64,000 bases of DNA from Epiperipatus broadwayi (lineage: Eukaryota > Onychophora > Udeonychophora > Euonychophora > Peripatidae): positions 2,029,420 to 2,093,419 of the forward strand of contig JAQFVV010012510.1 in the NCBI GenBank assembly GCA_028023455.1, in the 5' to 3' direction. Numbering within the stretch: the first letter of the stretch is position 1; each line of letters begins with the position of its first letter. A program made the translations under genes and the position numbers. Below, one piece after another: positions 50,959 through 60,444 of this stretch. Below the pieces are notes generated by a model that saw nothing but the letters and a program-made list of their open reading frames with translations, did not search any database and was not told the origin of the DNA.

Positions 50959-51068
50959 GACTACATTTTTCCAAAGACTGAATGTGGTTTTATAGAGTCA
51001 GAAAACATTTTAGACTACATTTTTTCAAAGACTGAATGTGGTTTTACAGAATCAGCAAGCATTATAAA
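50959..51068 (+). repeat. 54-bp tandem duplication
   Basis: GACTACATTTTTCCAAAGAC at 50959 and GACTACATTTTTTCAAAGAC at 51013 begin two adjacent copies, each continuing TGAATGTGGTTTTA. A local duplication without known function. Confidence 0.8.
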
Positions 51069-51277
51069 CATAATTTCTGTTAGCAGGCAAATGCAAGAAA
51101 ATTATCAGCAACAAAGTAGTGATTTATGTATTGTTTTTATTAATTTAGTCCAACCACTGACTTAATTAGTTGAACAGTCCTGAGATACTGTTTGGAATTA
51201 GTGATTATCCACCAAAGTTTATTCATTTTAACTTTATGTTTCCTATTGCATTGCCTAATTCATATAATATTAATATA

Positions 51278-51440
51278 ATCTATGTTCTTTATTACTTTTA
51301 CAATGTTTTTTTACAACCTAATATGACAGTTAAGATTTGGAGATATAAGTAGAAGTTCTGAGGAGGATTGCTGGGGCAATCGAAACTATCGTATTTGGTT
51401 GTAAAAAAACATTGTAAAAGTAATAAATAACATAGATGAT
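51278..51440. repeat. Foldback with hammerhead-like loop, family F2
   Basis: Arms of about 54 bp (51278-51330 and 51387-51440) are near-perfect complements and include TTACTTTTACAATGTTTTTT and its complement. The loop holds CTGAGGA (51358-51364), a perfect stem GATTGC/GCAATC with a TGGG loop, and GAAAC. A related loop without the arms occurs at about 55000-55065. Confidence 0.65.
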
Positions 51441-51589
51441 ATTAATAAAGGTTATTCATAGTATATGGCTTATAGATGATGGTATGAGATAAAGTATTAT
51501 TCCTATAAGTGGAAATGACATTGTAGTGTCTACTATATGAAATGACTAATCAATATAAGTTTTTCTAAAATATATAGGGGTTAGTCAAA

Positions 51590-51900
51590 AATTATTTATA
51601 TACTGGCTATAGAATTTATTTTAATAAACTTTCAGGGTAGTCGTAACTTACACCCCATGTGACCGCAAGAGGCACTGTTTCTGCGTCAACCACAGAAATA
51701 TTCAGAGAAGAGGGCCAAAAGCAGTGATGCAAGTTCCAGCCGCTAGGTGGTGCTGTTTACCATGCATGTGCCCAGGAACCTAATACCAACTAGCTGCCAG
51801 CACTACTTCCCGCTTGGTGGTGCTGGTAGCCATAGGTAAACACATCTAGCTTACATCATCTGCTACCAGCAGCACTTTCAGAAAAGACAAACACATTTTT
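51590..51900. other. GC-richer patch of unknown origin
   Basis: Stands out from the surrounding AT-rich DNA. Contains two related blocks, CCGCTAGGTGGTGCTGTTTACCA and CCGCTTGGTGGTGCTGGTAGCCA, about 90 bp apart. No open frame or terminal repeat found. Possibly the remnant of a DNA transposon. Confidence 0.4.
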
Positions 51901-52223
51901 CAATATAATTTCCCTGTTTTTAAATACATTTTATCCTTTAAATTCAGAAACATATCTATTAAAATACATTACATGGTGTTATTAGAATGATTAACATTGA
52001 AACTTTTCTACCAAGCTTGGCACATTTTTTTTTGACTGACATAGTTTCATGACTCTATAATAAGTATTTCAAACAAAATGGCTAAACAGAAGAGGTCATA
52101 TTTAATATTTAAATTTTTTAATTGTTATTTAAAAAAAAAATTCTGCAAAAATTAATTATATTTTCACTTTATTTATTATTTTTTTTATAGTAAATCAACT
52201 TATTAATATATATATATATATAT

Positions 52224-54816
52224 TGTACCGGTAAAAATCACCATGCTTAATCACACGCAGTAATCCGAATTCAAACCCAGTCCACGTCTAGGAATAAATT
52301 CCAAAATGCAAACTAAATTCAAACCCAAAACCCTGGCATGACCCATCGATGACAATATTACCGGTATGGGGTTTCCCCTTTACTAGCTCATCGAAAAACA
52401 CAGACTAAATTACCTACAATCAGCTATTTCATAGATCCCTTATAGTCGGGATATTGGTACGGCTAATAATTTAATGTATATATTTAAGTTGTCGATACAG
52501 ACAGCAGGTGATTGACTAGATGTCGAGAGTAATAATGCAAGAGAGACAAAATTAGGTTAGATACATTTTTAATAAATTATTGAAAGCATTGAATAATATT
52601 ATTTACAGGTACGGTAGAAATCTCATATGTATTTTATAATAAATTGCTGCTAGTCCTCAATAATCGGTTTGTACTGATTAACAAACTCATGCCAATATTT
52701 ATGTGTTTAAATGGTTGTACAGGTTGTTATGAGAATCAGAGTAATTGGAGCACTTAAAATATTTAACTACTAGTTTATATTAAGTTGTTTTATTTAATAG
52801 ATTCAAACCATTGCGTATACGGATAAATGGGAGGCGGTTTTATATAAAAATATAATATATAATATTGATGTACTGATGGTTGCAGGGATTAAGGTATATT
52901 ACAAATAATAACTTGCGGTGCATTGACGGAAAACCAGGCGGCTTGTACTTTGACAAGTCTTAATGCCCCCAAGTAGATCCGGGACACTACAACCAGCCGG
53001 GCTCATTTTCGAACCCCGGTGATCCAAGAGATTACCTGGAGAAGAATTTCTTTCTCTCCATGTGGTAGTAAAACGAGATGCCAACTTAGGCGAAGGTAAA
53101 GGCATTGCCACAGTAACATCGAGGAAGAGTGATCGGAAGTGGATTTTAAAACGAAATTATATAAAACCTTTTCTCTCCGTAACATTTTCTACGCAACAGT
53201 CCGATATAACTATTCAATAAAACATGGCGAAATCAAACGATCGCAAAAGTAATAATTAATTAATTTCACTCTGAAACCCATAACTCCCCAGATTGTTCGG
53301 AAGGTAATAATAGCAAAAATATTCACTTATTATTCTTACTCCGTAATAATATATAAAAAAAATTATAATAAAATTTTAGACTATTTTAAGTATTGAGATT
53401 TGGAGTATAGATTAAAATATTATAACGAAGTAAAAGAAACAACAAAATATTTGAATATTTCTCAACTCAACATAAATGAAACAATTTTTAGTTCGATAAA
53501 ATAAAATTACTTTTAAAATGAATATAATAAATATTATGAGATAAACTTTACTGACTTTAATTAGAGTTGAGAAATATTATTATTGGCATCGTTTTGTTTG
53601 TAAAATAAGTAATAGTAAAAATATAAATGTATTCACAAATGGATTATTAGTAGGCACAAATATTAATAATTATCATCTAAAGACTAGAGCGCAGAAATAT
53701 TAGAGAAGAAATTTACTGACAGGTTTTAGTGTAACATTTTCAAATGGAAAGCAAGAAATTTACATGCAATTACTTTGATTAACAGATTAAATATAAAATT
53801 ATTACTGAGAGGAAAGTTAAAAAGTTCATGTAACAAAAGTTACCATTCTTTCTTCGTCCGGCTTTTCTTCTTGCGGTGATATGTATGAAGAACGTAGGCA
53901 CGCATTTTGAATTTCTTAGAATGGCATGGTTAATTTAAATGTTGGAATTTGGAAGACTGGAAGCACGGAAAACATTACAGATCAGCGGTACGAAAGATTT
54001 AAATTGGCAGAACAGGGATCAGTTGTTGGACTTAGCCCATCGTCATTGCAGTTTACCGGGCAACTTCTTAATAACAGTTGAAGTGATTTCTTTGGAACAA
54101 CTACTTTAATGTCTTGAGATGATCTAAGCACAGCCAAGTCAAAAGTTAGAGTGTCTATCTCATATCTAAGATGGCTACGGTTGACCTTTCTGCCTAGTTT
54201 TAGTTCATGACTCCGCCTCCTTTGATTTTCCGGCCTCCAGCAATATCTAATTTTTGACTATACAATAGCATTTGCCTTTCTTGATAAGAGTTCTACGTTT
54301 CTCATTTCCATTGTTCGGTTTTCATTTATTTTTAAATTTAATACATGATTCTAAATTGACAAAACAATTACATCGGAATTCGTGAATACAAAAATATACA
54401 TTCATTATGTTAATTCATCAAAGTACAAATTAATTGTCCTATACATTTTGTACAAGTAAGATTTTGATTAAAAATACTGATCAAAGAAATGTGACTTTTG
54501 ATCAGCATTTTTAAATGACTTTGTATAATTTGCAAAATTAAAATTTAAAAAAAATATACATGCAATTGAAACTTTTAAATTGAGCTAATATAAATCCACA
54601 AACCACACACACACGAATATTATTCATCATGATTTGTGACATTTATACTCATACTCTTTACATTAAATTCTTTTTACACAAACACAAAATAAATAACTTA
54701 AAATTTATGTGGCTTGGAATAGAAAAAGTCTCATTGCGGGTAAATAGTGGTTTAGAATTACCGTTCTTAAATGACAACCATGAAACTAAGATCGATTCTT
54801 CGATCTGTCTGTTTCA
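52224..54816 (-). mobile_element. Probable solo LTR, family L3
   Basis: Begins TGTACCGG and ends CTGTTTCA (2593 bp), with ATAT immediately outside both ends within AT runs. The last 36 bp form the same kind of terminal hairpin as L1: outer TGAAAC/GTTTCA, inner AGATCGA/TCGATCT, 4-nt loop. The body does not align with L1 or L2. No second copy exists in the window, so the call rests on ends, hairpin and flanks. A local rise in GC at 52.2-53.2 kb is typical of the LTRs here. The minus-strand sense is assumed from the hairpin position. Confidence 0.6.
54781..54816 (-). promoter_or_regulatory. Terminal hairpin of the L3 LTR
   Basis: TGAAAC pairs with GTTTCA and AGATCGA with TCGATCT. The arrangement equals that of L1, although the inner stem sequence differs, which suggests conservation of structure rather than sequence. 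Confidence 0.6.
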
Positions 54817-54879
54817 ATATATATATATATATAATGAAATGTCTTTATGTCTTATTTTTAAAGAAGGATAAGTGAGGAT

Positions 54880-55100
54880 TATTCATGTCAGTGGCCTGAA
54901 ATCCTGAATGACCTGCAAAATGGCATGTTATTCTGTCAATGGAAGGCCACAAATTTTTATCATTTTGGAAAAATGATAGGAAAAATTTGAATTTAGCAGT
55001 TGAAATTAGGAGATATAAAAAGTTCTGAAGAAGATTGCTGGGACAATTGAAACTGTAAACTGTAAAAGAGTGTGGTAAATAAAGCACTATGTAACAATAA
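54880..55100 (+). repeat. Repeat related to family F2
   Basis: AGGAGATATAAAAAGTTCTGAAGAAGATTGCTGGGACAATTGAAACTGT at about 55009-55057 parallels the loop of the foldback at 51278-51440. The stem GATTG.../...CAATT is kept with compensating G-T pairing. The flanks differ. Non-coding despite an 80-codon frame on the other strand. Confidence 0.5.
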
Positions 55101-55599
55101 TAAAATGCATGGAAGATTTAGTATTATATGGTAAAAAGAAAAGTGCTGAATTTAAACAAACTATGATAATGTTTGAAGCTTATTGACATTTACATCTTAT
55201 AATATATATGAAAAAAAAATGAAATAAACTTTCTGACTGAAATTTATAATCGATTTATTATTTTTTAAAAACTTAACAACTAAAACATGTGTATGATCAG
55301 GTGGGTCAGCAATATGAGATGGCATGGAGAGTTGAGGGTCATGTGAAAGTCTGAGTTTGAATCCCTTATATATGACACATATTTCGTAAAATAAAATTGG
55401 AAAAAAAAATACCATAAAATAAAATTGGAAAAAAAAATACCATTACTTGTGGACCCATGAAACTATATAAGTAAAAATATATGGCTACCAAGCTTGTTAG
55501 GAAGGATAATACACAAGTAGCATAAAACTATATAATAAATGGAATACATATCTATAAAACATTTCCTAGCAATTTCCAGGAAATATTTTGTCAATTAAA

Positions 55600-55991
55600 T
55601 TTTTTTAAAACAGGATATAATTTAAGGCATTTAGATTTTGTAGATAATGTTTCAAAGCTTCAGAAAATGTCACAGTAATTATCTAATAAAAGCAAGAAAA
55701 TAGAATTTATGATAAATGCTAAAAAGACTAAAGTAATTGGAGATAATTAGGAATTTAGATTTTGCAAATGATAAGATAGATTTTGAAAAAAAAAATTACC
55801 TGAGCTTCAGGAATGTTGCAAAAGTTATCAGATGAAGGCAGGAAGTAACAAACAAATGATTTTTTTTATATAATTAAAAAGTGAAGATCAATTAGAAAAA
55901 GTTAAAAACTATACTATTTTGGTCAGATCATTAATAGAGGAAAAAGATAATGAATAAAATTAATCATAGAATTAAACATTGGATGAATGCT
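55600..55991 (+). pseudogene. Decayed LINE reverse transcriptase, RTE-like
   Basis: Frames read HLDFVDNVSKLQKM and MINAKKTKVI, corresponding to motif C (normally F-A-D-D-x-V...LQ-x-L/M) and motif D (G-L/F-x-I-N-x-x-K-T-K-V-M). Then KVKNY-T and, in another frame, YFGQIINRGK match the following Y-x-Y-L-G-x-x-I block. RIKHWMNA ends the recognisable part. This wording is typical of RTE-type LINEs. Motif C occurs a second time at about 55750-55850 (LDFANDKID...LPELQE), so part of the domain is duplicated or two copies overlap. The catalytic ADD has become VDN and AND. A SINE is inserted at the end. Confidence 0.72.
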
Positions 55992-56104
55992 GTCAAGCGT
56001 TGTTAGTCGAGAGGTCATCGCAACCACCTTGCAAGCAAGTAGTTGGTTGCAGACGGTTGTGGGTTCGCTTCCCGGCCGATGCTATGACATATGAAAAAAA
56101 AAAC
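55992..56104 (+). mobile_element. tRNA-derived SINE, copy 5 (intact, with 13-bp target duplication)
   Basis: Flanked by exact copies of TTGGATGAATGCT (55979-55991 and 56105-56117). Begins with GTCAAGCGTTGTTAGTCGAG, has a T-arm GTGGGTTCGCTTCCCGGCCG, and ends GATGCTATGACATATG plus ten A. GCGTTGT and the CCGATGC block pair as acceptor stem. The middle contains a long ACCACC...GTAGTTGGT region compared with the short anticodon arm of copies 2-4, which defines a second subfamily. Inserted in the LINE fragment immediately upstream. Confidence 0.92.
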
Positions 56105-56179
56105 TTGGATGAATGCTTTTAATATATAGGGTATATGAGCACAGACTTTCACATGACCCACCACACTATCTCATTCCAC

Positions 56180-56375
56180 TGATACCCTTAAACACATATA
56201 TGTTGAAAAGATAAATAATCACCAATACATGTATCTCATGCTAAATCAGCAATCATCAGTTGGTCCAGATTATCCTCTCTACACATATAGGCTATAAGTG
56301 CTCAGATATATATTAAAATAGCCAAACCTCACACTTTAATGGACATGCTTCAATCTACTCCACACTCCAAATAAT
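56180..56375 (+). repeat. Dispersed repeat D2, copy 2
   Basis: Counterpart of 2255-2460 (CATCAGTTGGTCCAGATTAT, ACTTTAATGGACATGCTTCA, ATCTACTCCAC). Same orientation. Confidence 0.6.
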
Positions 56376-56379
56376 TTAT

Positions 56380-57320
56380 TTTAAAAAATAATTTATTTAA
56401 AAAAAGTATGCGTTTATCTAATCAGTTCTTTTATTTGGAAAAAGCATTACAAATTCTTCAAAGCATGCAATAAAATATGGAAAAATGTATATTAAAAATA
56501 AGAGAGGGGAAACAAAAGTGAGATAACAAACATATATCATTGGCATTATTAACAAAAGTTAGGCTGGACCATATCAATAAAAAAATCTTAATCTAGATAT
56601 TAAGAGATTGTAAACATTATTACTATTTTCACGAAAATTTGAAAAAAGATTTTATGGTCATATATTTTACATTAAATGTAATAAGGATTTTATGAAAAGT
56701 TGTAACTTTTTTCCTAATCTCACAAAGTCAATATATTCAAATTTACATTTGAATAATCAGAAAGTTTATTATCAAGTGAATGTAATATTTTGCAGCAATA
56801 GTCTGAAACCCAATGCTACTTCATGCTATTAAGGAAATAATCTTGAACTGTAGGCTAATTTATTTGCTTAAATTAGCTATCATTATTTGAAATTATGATT
56901 TTAATACTCTAAGGACTTTTGTACTAACATATTCTTTTGTTGAACATATTACTTCTGCTGGGGAATTACTATGAAAAATATTACTGGCACACACAAGATC
57001 ATATCTTGGCAATAGTTTTTTGTTTCTATTTAAATTCATTTATCAGCCATCAGTTGATAACTTATAAAAAAATATTTAAAATGTTATTGCAAATTAGTTT
57101 CACATACATCAAATCAAGATTGATCTTTTTGGAATCTACACAAGAATCTCTTCAATTGGTTAAAAAATTACTGACAAACAAATATATATTTTTTCCAAAT
57201 TTAAAATAAAGGCAACTGGATTTAATATTTTTAAATGGCTCAGCAACAGATTCATCAACTTATAAAATGGAAACTAATGCCTCTGATTTATATATTTGCA
57301 TCCAAACAACCTAGTTTTGT
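56380..57320. other. Spacer without recognisable genes
   Basis: AT-rich. The 90-codon frame at 56937-57209 has biased, low-complexity composition and no family resemblance. Confidence 0.5.
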
Positions 57321-57321
57321 C

Positions 57322-57423
57322 TTTTTTTTTTATGTGTCAAAGCATCAGCCAGAAAGCGAACCCGCAAACCTGGGACAACTGTTTGTAAGGCAACTGTGCT
57401 GACCATTCGACCACAACACTTGA
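57322..57423 (-). mobile_element. tRNA-derived SINE, copy 6
   Basis: The minus strand begins AGTGTTGTGGTCGAATGGTC, has a GTTGCCTTACAAACAG arm and GCGGGTTCGCTTTCTGG, and ends CTGATGCTTTGACACATAAAAAAAAA. The A tail corresponds to the T run at 57321-57331. No clear target duplication. Confidence 0.82.
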
Positions 57424-57493
57424 TGACTATAAATCACACATACAGTAACTGGATGGAAGAGTTAACAAAGCTAATAATATTTTCTAGTGAAAT

Positions 57494-57577
57494 TTCTACA
57501 ATTATTTTTAATAATGTTTAATAATAATCACAAGTTCTACAATTATTTTTAATAATGTTTAATAATAATCACAAGTT
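57494..57577 (+). repeat. 41-bp tandem duplication
   Basis: TTCTACAATTATTTTTAATA at 57494 and again at 57535, each followed by the same ATGTTTAATAATAATCACAAG. Confidence 0.88.
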
Positions 57578-57914
57578 GCCTAAAAATTCTATACTCAAAA
57601 TAAATAGATAAATGAATCATATATTTATATGATCAAAATTTTTACAATTTCAATCTGGTCATTTATGCTTCAAAAATTCAGGTCTAATTTAATTTAATCA
57701 TTATCTTGCTCTTCATAACACAAAAGAAGAATCAAAAGTCATAATTTCCTTTTTTGTTTGTTTCTGTGGCCAAGTATCACATCTTTAGACAGGTCATGTA
57801 AATGGCTTTGCTTGGACATATTTAATTTTCAGTAACAAAAGTTTGTTCATACATCCAAAAACTTTTTCCAAACATTTCTCTGCACAGCTTTGGTTTATAA
57901 TTAATTTCTTGACT

Positions 57915-58345
57915 TAACGTCACGTGATTACCAGTTCCTATTCTTGCCCAAGTTCGTAAAACAGTCACAAACTTTCCATATAATAGTGCCATCTAGTGCA
58001 AGCTGGAATAATCAATGGATGCAAAAAGGTTTATGCATGAAATCTCTATTCTGTACCTACTCATCCAATATTCCCAGATTAGTTTCTAGCTTATGGCTTT
58101 CATCAGTGAGTAGCCTTGAATCTGAGAGCACTGTGTCTAAATCTTAGAATCTAATGCAGCCCTTTAACAGCCACCTTTTATCTTTCAAGTCAATTATAAT
58201 GCTAACATTTCAAAATGAAACCACAATAATGTTTTTAATCCAAGCTCATTAGCTTGTATAGTCATACTAGTCTGAGGATATTGGATGAGTAGGCACTATA
58301 TAGGGATTATATGCACAAACCCTCTTGTATCCATTGATTACTCTC
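57915..58345. repeat. Foldback repeat, family F1, copy 6
   Basis: A left minus-orientation arm (57915-58260) carries, on the minus strand, CACTGATGAAAGCCATAAGCTAGAAAC, a hammerhead-like core with CTGATGA at 58106-58100. Its stem is AGC/GCT instead of GGC/GCC. A right arm (58265-58345) is cut off at CCATTGATTACTCT by a LINE fragment. Confidence 0.75.
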
Positions 58346-58760
58346 AAATGGTATGGCTATAACTATGATGGTGGCATTTCTGGAATTCTCATCTATAACC
58401 AACAAGTCAGGTCCCAAGTTCTCTGACCACCCAGGGACAGTCTGATTCATACATACAGGGGTATATTGCTGTTCACTAATTGCTCCTCTTAGCCTATCAA
58501 GTATTACATTGTGGTAGAGTATGATCATCATCATATACAGTCAGCAGTGGTTCAACACATGAGGTAGTGATTCAACCAAATACCCACACCATTTGCATCT
58601 CATATCTTGAACAGCAAACTTTATCATTCCATTCAAAGAGACACAATTGAGTCAAACCCTGAATATGAATCTCCAATTAGCAAAGCTGGTTAATCCCCCT
58701 TCATGTGTGAAGTGGTTGGAAACTTTGCTTTTGTGTGTCAGGTTAAATGTCTTACCCTAA
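58345..58760 (-). pseudogene. LINE 3' fragment with zinc knuckle and restriction-like endonuclease (RLE)
   Basis: On the minus strand, near 58690, GGLTSFANWRFIFRV matches the W-R-F-I-H-R-A-R block upstream of the knuckle. CKWCGYLVESLPHVLNHC (about 58610-58557) is a C-x2-C-x(n)-H-x4-C finger, and YHNVILDRL follows in place of R-H-N. Then GPDLLVIDENSRNATIIVIAIPFE-like sequence (58416-58348) carries the P-D...D of the RLE domain. This marks a LINE with a C-terminal restriction-like nuclease (R2/R4/NeSL-type), a different lineage from the APE-type LINEs elsewhere here. A stop after the knuckle and a frame break upstream inactivate it. It lies inside an F1 repeat, between CCATTGATTACTCT and CCATTGATTATTCT. 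Confidence 0.78.
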
Positions 58761-58869
58761 TCTTTTTTCCTCAATGAATCTCTGTTGATAATGGAATCTG
58801 AGGGCTTCAGACAATTTTTCTTCTATGGTGTAAGAGCACAAAATTGATCTGTATACTTTTAGGACCAAG

Positions 58870-58990
58870 AAATTATTATCATTTAACATCACATGAACAC
58901 TATCTCTTATGCTAGCACATAACCCATTGATTATTCTGGTTGGCACAGGGTGGCACTACTATATGTAGAGTTTTGCCTGTTTAATAAGTT
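58870..58990 (+). repeat. Foldback repeat, family F1, copy 7 (fragment)
   Basis: AACATCACATGAACACTATCTCTTATGCT is the outer end of the family in one orientation. It is followed directly by CCATTGATTATTCTGGTTGGCACAGGGTGGCACTACT in the other orientation. The mosaic shows that a previous foldback was rearranged by the LINE insertion or by recombination. Confidence 0.7.
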
Positions 58991-59266
58991 ATCATCTGAA
59001 ATCCATGTGATATATCTAAATGTTTATTGGGTCATCTGCTGGCAATCTGATCCTGTGTCCATATGTTGGTTGTTAATAATGAGAAAAAGCCAGATACCAT
59101 CCAGAGAATGTGGATTTTATGCTACAATATTATCTGATACCCATTGAATATTTAGGATAATTATAGATAGTTCTGGAATACCATGAAGGAAACTACTCTT
59201 GCAAGCATTTAAACAACTTAGGAAAATGTCATGTAATGTTGTTATTAGTATTACATATATAAAAAA

Positions 59267-59482
59267 GGGAGTAAATTCAGTTTCCCTTAGGTTATAAATT
59301 AAAAGCACTCGAAATGTTGAACAAAGGATTAAAAATAGAATGAATCCATTTATTCTTCAGAGCTCCTATATTTATATGCATACTTTTGTCAATATTGTTG
59401 ATAATTCAGAGTGAAATTAATCCTTTGTTCAACAGTGCTTTTAATTTATAGCCTGAAAGAAGGATGATTTACTCCTTTTGTT
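59267..59482. repeat. Foldback element, family F3
   Basis: Arms of about 65 bp (59267-59333 and 59416-59482) pair: GGGAGTAAATTCA with TGATTTACTCC, TTATAAATTAAAAGCAC with GTGCTTTTAATTTATA, and GTTGAACAAAGGATTA with TAATCCTTTGTTCAAC. The spacer is about 80 bp. No coding. It resembles a miniature inverted-repeat element. Only one copy in the window. Confidence 0.75.
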
Positions 59483-59534
59483 CACAAATACACTGAGCTA
59501 GGTTTAATTTAATGTTAGTAGTATATATATAAAC

Positions 59535-60440
59535 AAGGCAAAACTCTCCATACAGTAGTGCCATCCTGTGCCAACCAGAGTAATCAATGGATGCCAGAAG
59601 GCTTGTGCATAAAATCCTTATCTTATGCCTACTCATCTATCTCCAGACTAGTTTCTGGCTTGTGGACTTCATCGGTGAGGAGCTTTAGATCTGAGAGCAC
59701 TGCACCCAGATCTTAGGATCTAATGCAACCCTCCAGCAACCATCTTTTATCTCTACTTAACTATAAAACTATGAGAATGAAATTGAAAACACAATATTTT
59801 CAATTTAAGCTTAATAGCTTATATAATCATATGGATAGTCATATGGATTTTATGCACAAGCCTTCTGGCATCCATTGATTACTCTGGTTGGCACAGGGTG
59901 GCACTACTGTATGGAGAGTTTTGCCTCGTTTATAAACAATTATGTGCTAGTATAAGAGATGGTGATCATGTGATGCTTAATGGTTTAACACCAATCCTGC
60001 CTAATAGGATAGTGGTGGCTATGTTTGTTAAAGAGCCAAAGACAACAAAATGTATGGATGCTGAACTTAGTTCAGATTCATATGACTATATAAGCTATTG
60101 AGCTTAAATTGAAAATATTATTGTGTTTTCAATTTCATTCTCATAGTTTTATAGTTAAGTAGAGATAAAAGGTGGTTGTTGGAGGATTGCATTAGATTCT
60201 AAGATCTAGGTGCAGTTCTCTCAGATCCAAAGCTCCTCACTGACGAAGGCCACAAGCCAGAAACTAGTCTGGAGATATTGGATGAGTAAGCATTAGATAA
60301 GAATTTTATGCACAAGCTTTCTGGCATCCATTGATTACTCTGGTTGGCACAGGGTGGCACTTCTGTATGGAGAGTTTTACCTTGTTTATAAACAATTATG
60401 TGCTAGTATAAGAGATGGTATTCATGTGAAGCTTAATAGT
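59535..60440. repeat. Foldback repeat, family F1, copy 8 (large palindrome)
   Basis: A left arm of about 290 bp (59535-59828) is the reverse complement of a right arm at about 60085-60397. Between them lies a third partial copy (59846-59965). Both outer edges meet AT runs. This locus shows the extended 5' part of the unit (GGATTGCATTAGATTCTAAGAT and the CTATAAAACTATGAGAATG region). The right arm keeps a hammerhead-like core with CTGACGA. In the left arm the core has changed to CCGATGA. The 67-codon frame at 59898-60101 is incidental. Confidence 0.82.
60233..60275 (+). ncRNA. Hammerhead-ribozyme-like core, F1 copy 8
   Basis: Order of parts: TCCTCA strand of stem I, CTGACGA core (60240-60246), one extra A, stem II GGC-CACAA-GCC, one extra A, GAAA (60260-60263), minimal stem III AC-TA-GT, then C (60269) and the second strand of stem I TGGAGA with one mismatch. 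The extra A on each side of stem II replaces the G-C pair usual at 10.1/11.1, which may reduce or abolish activity. A self-cleaving RNA is therefore only possible. Confidence 0.35.
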
Positions 60441-60444
60441 ATAT

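Noticed and set aside
56937-57209. 90-codon frame as a small host gene
   Set aside because: Composition follows the AT-rich background, there is no recognisable domain, and the frame is expected by chance in this much DNA.
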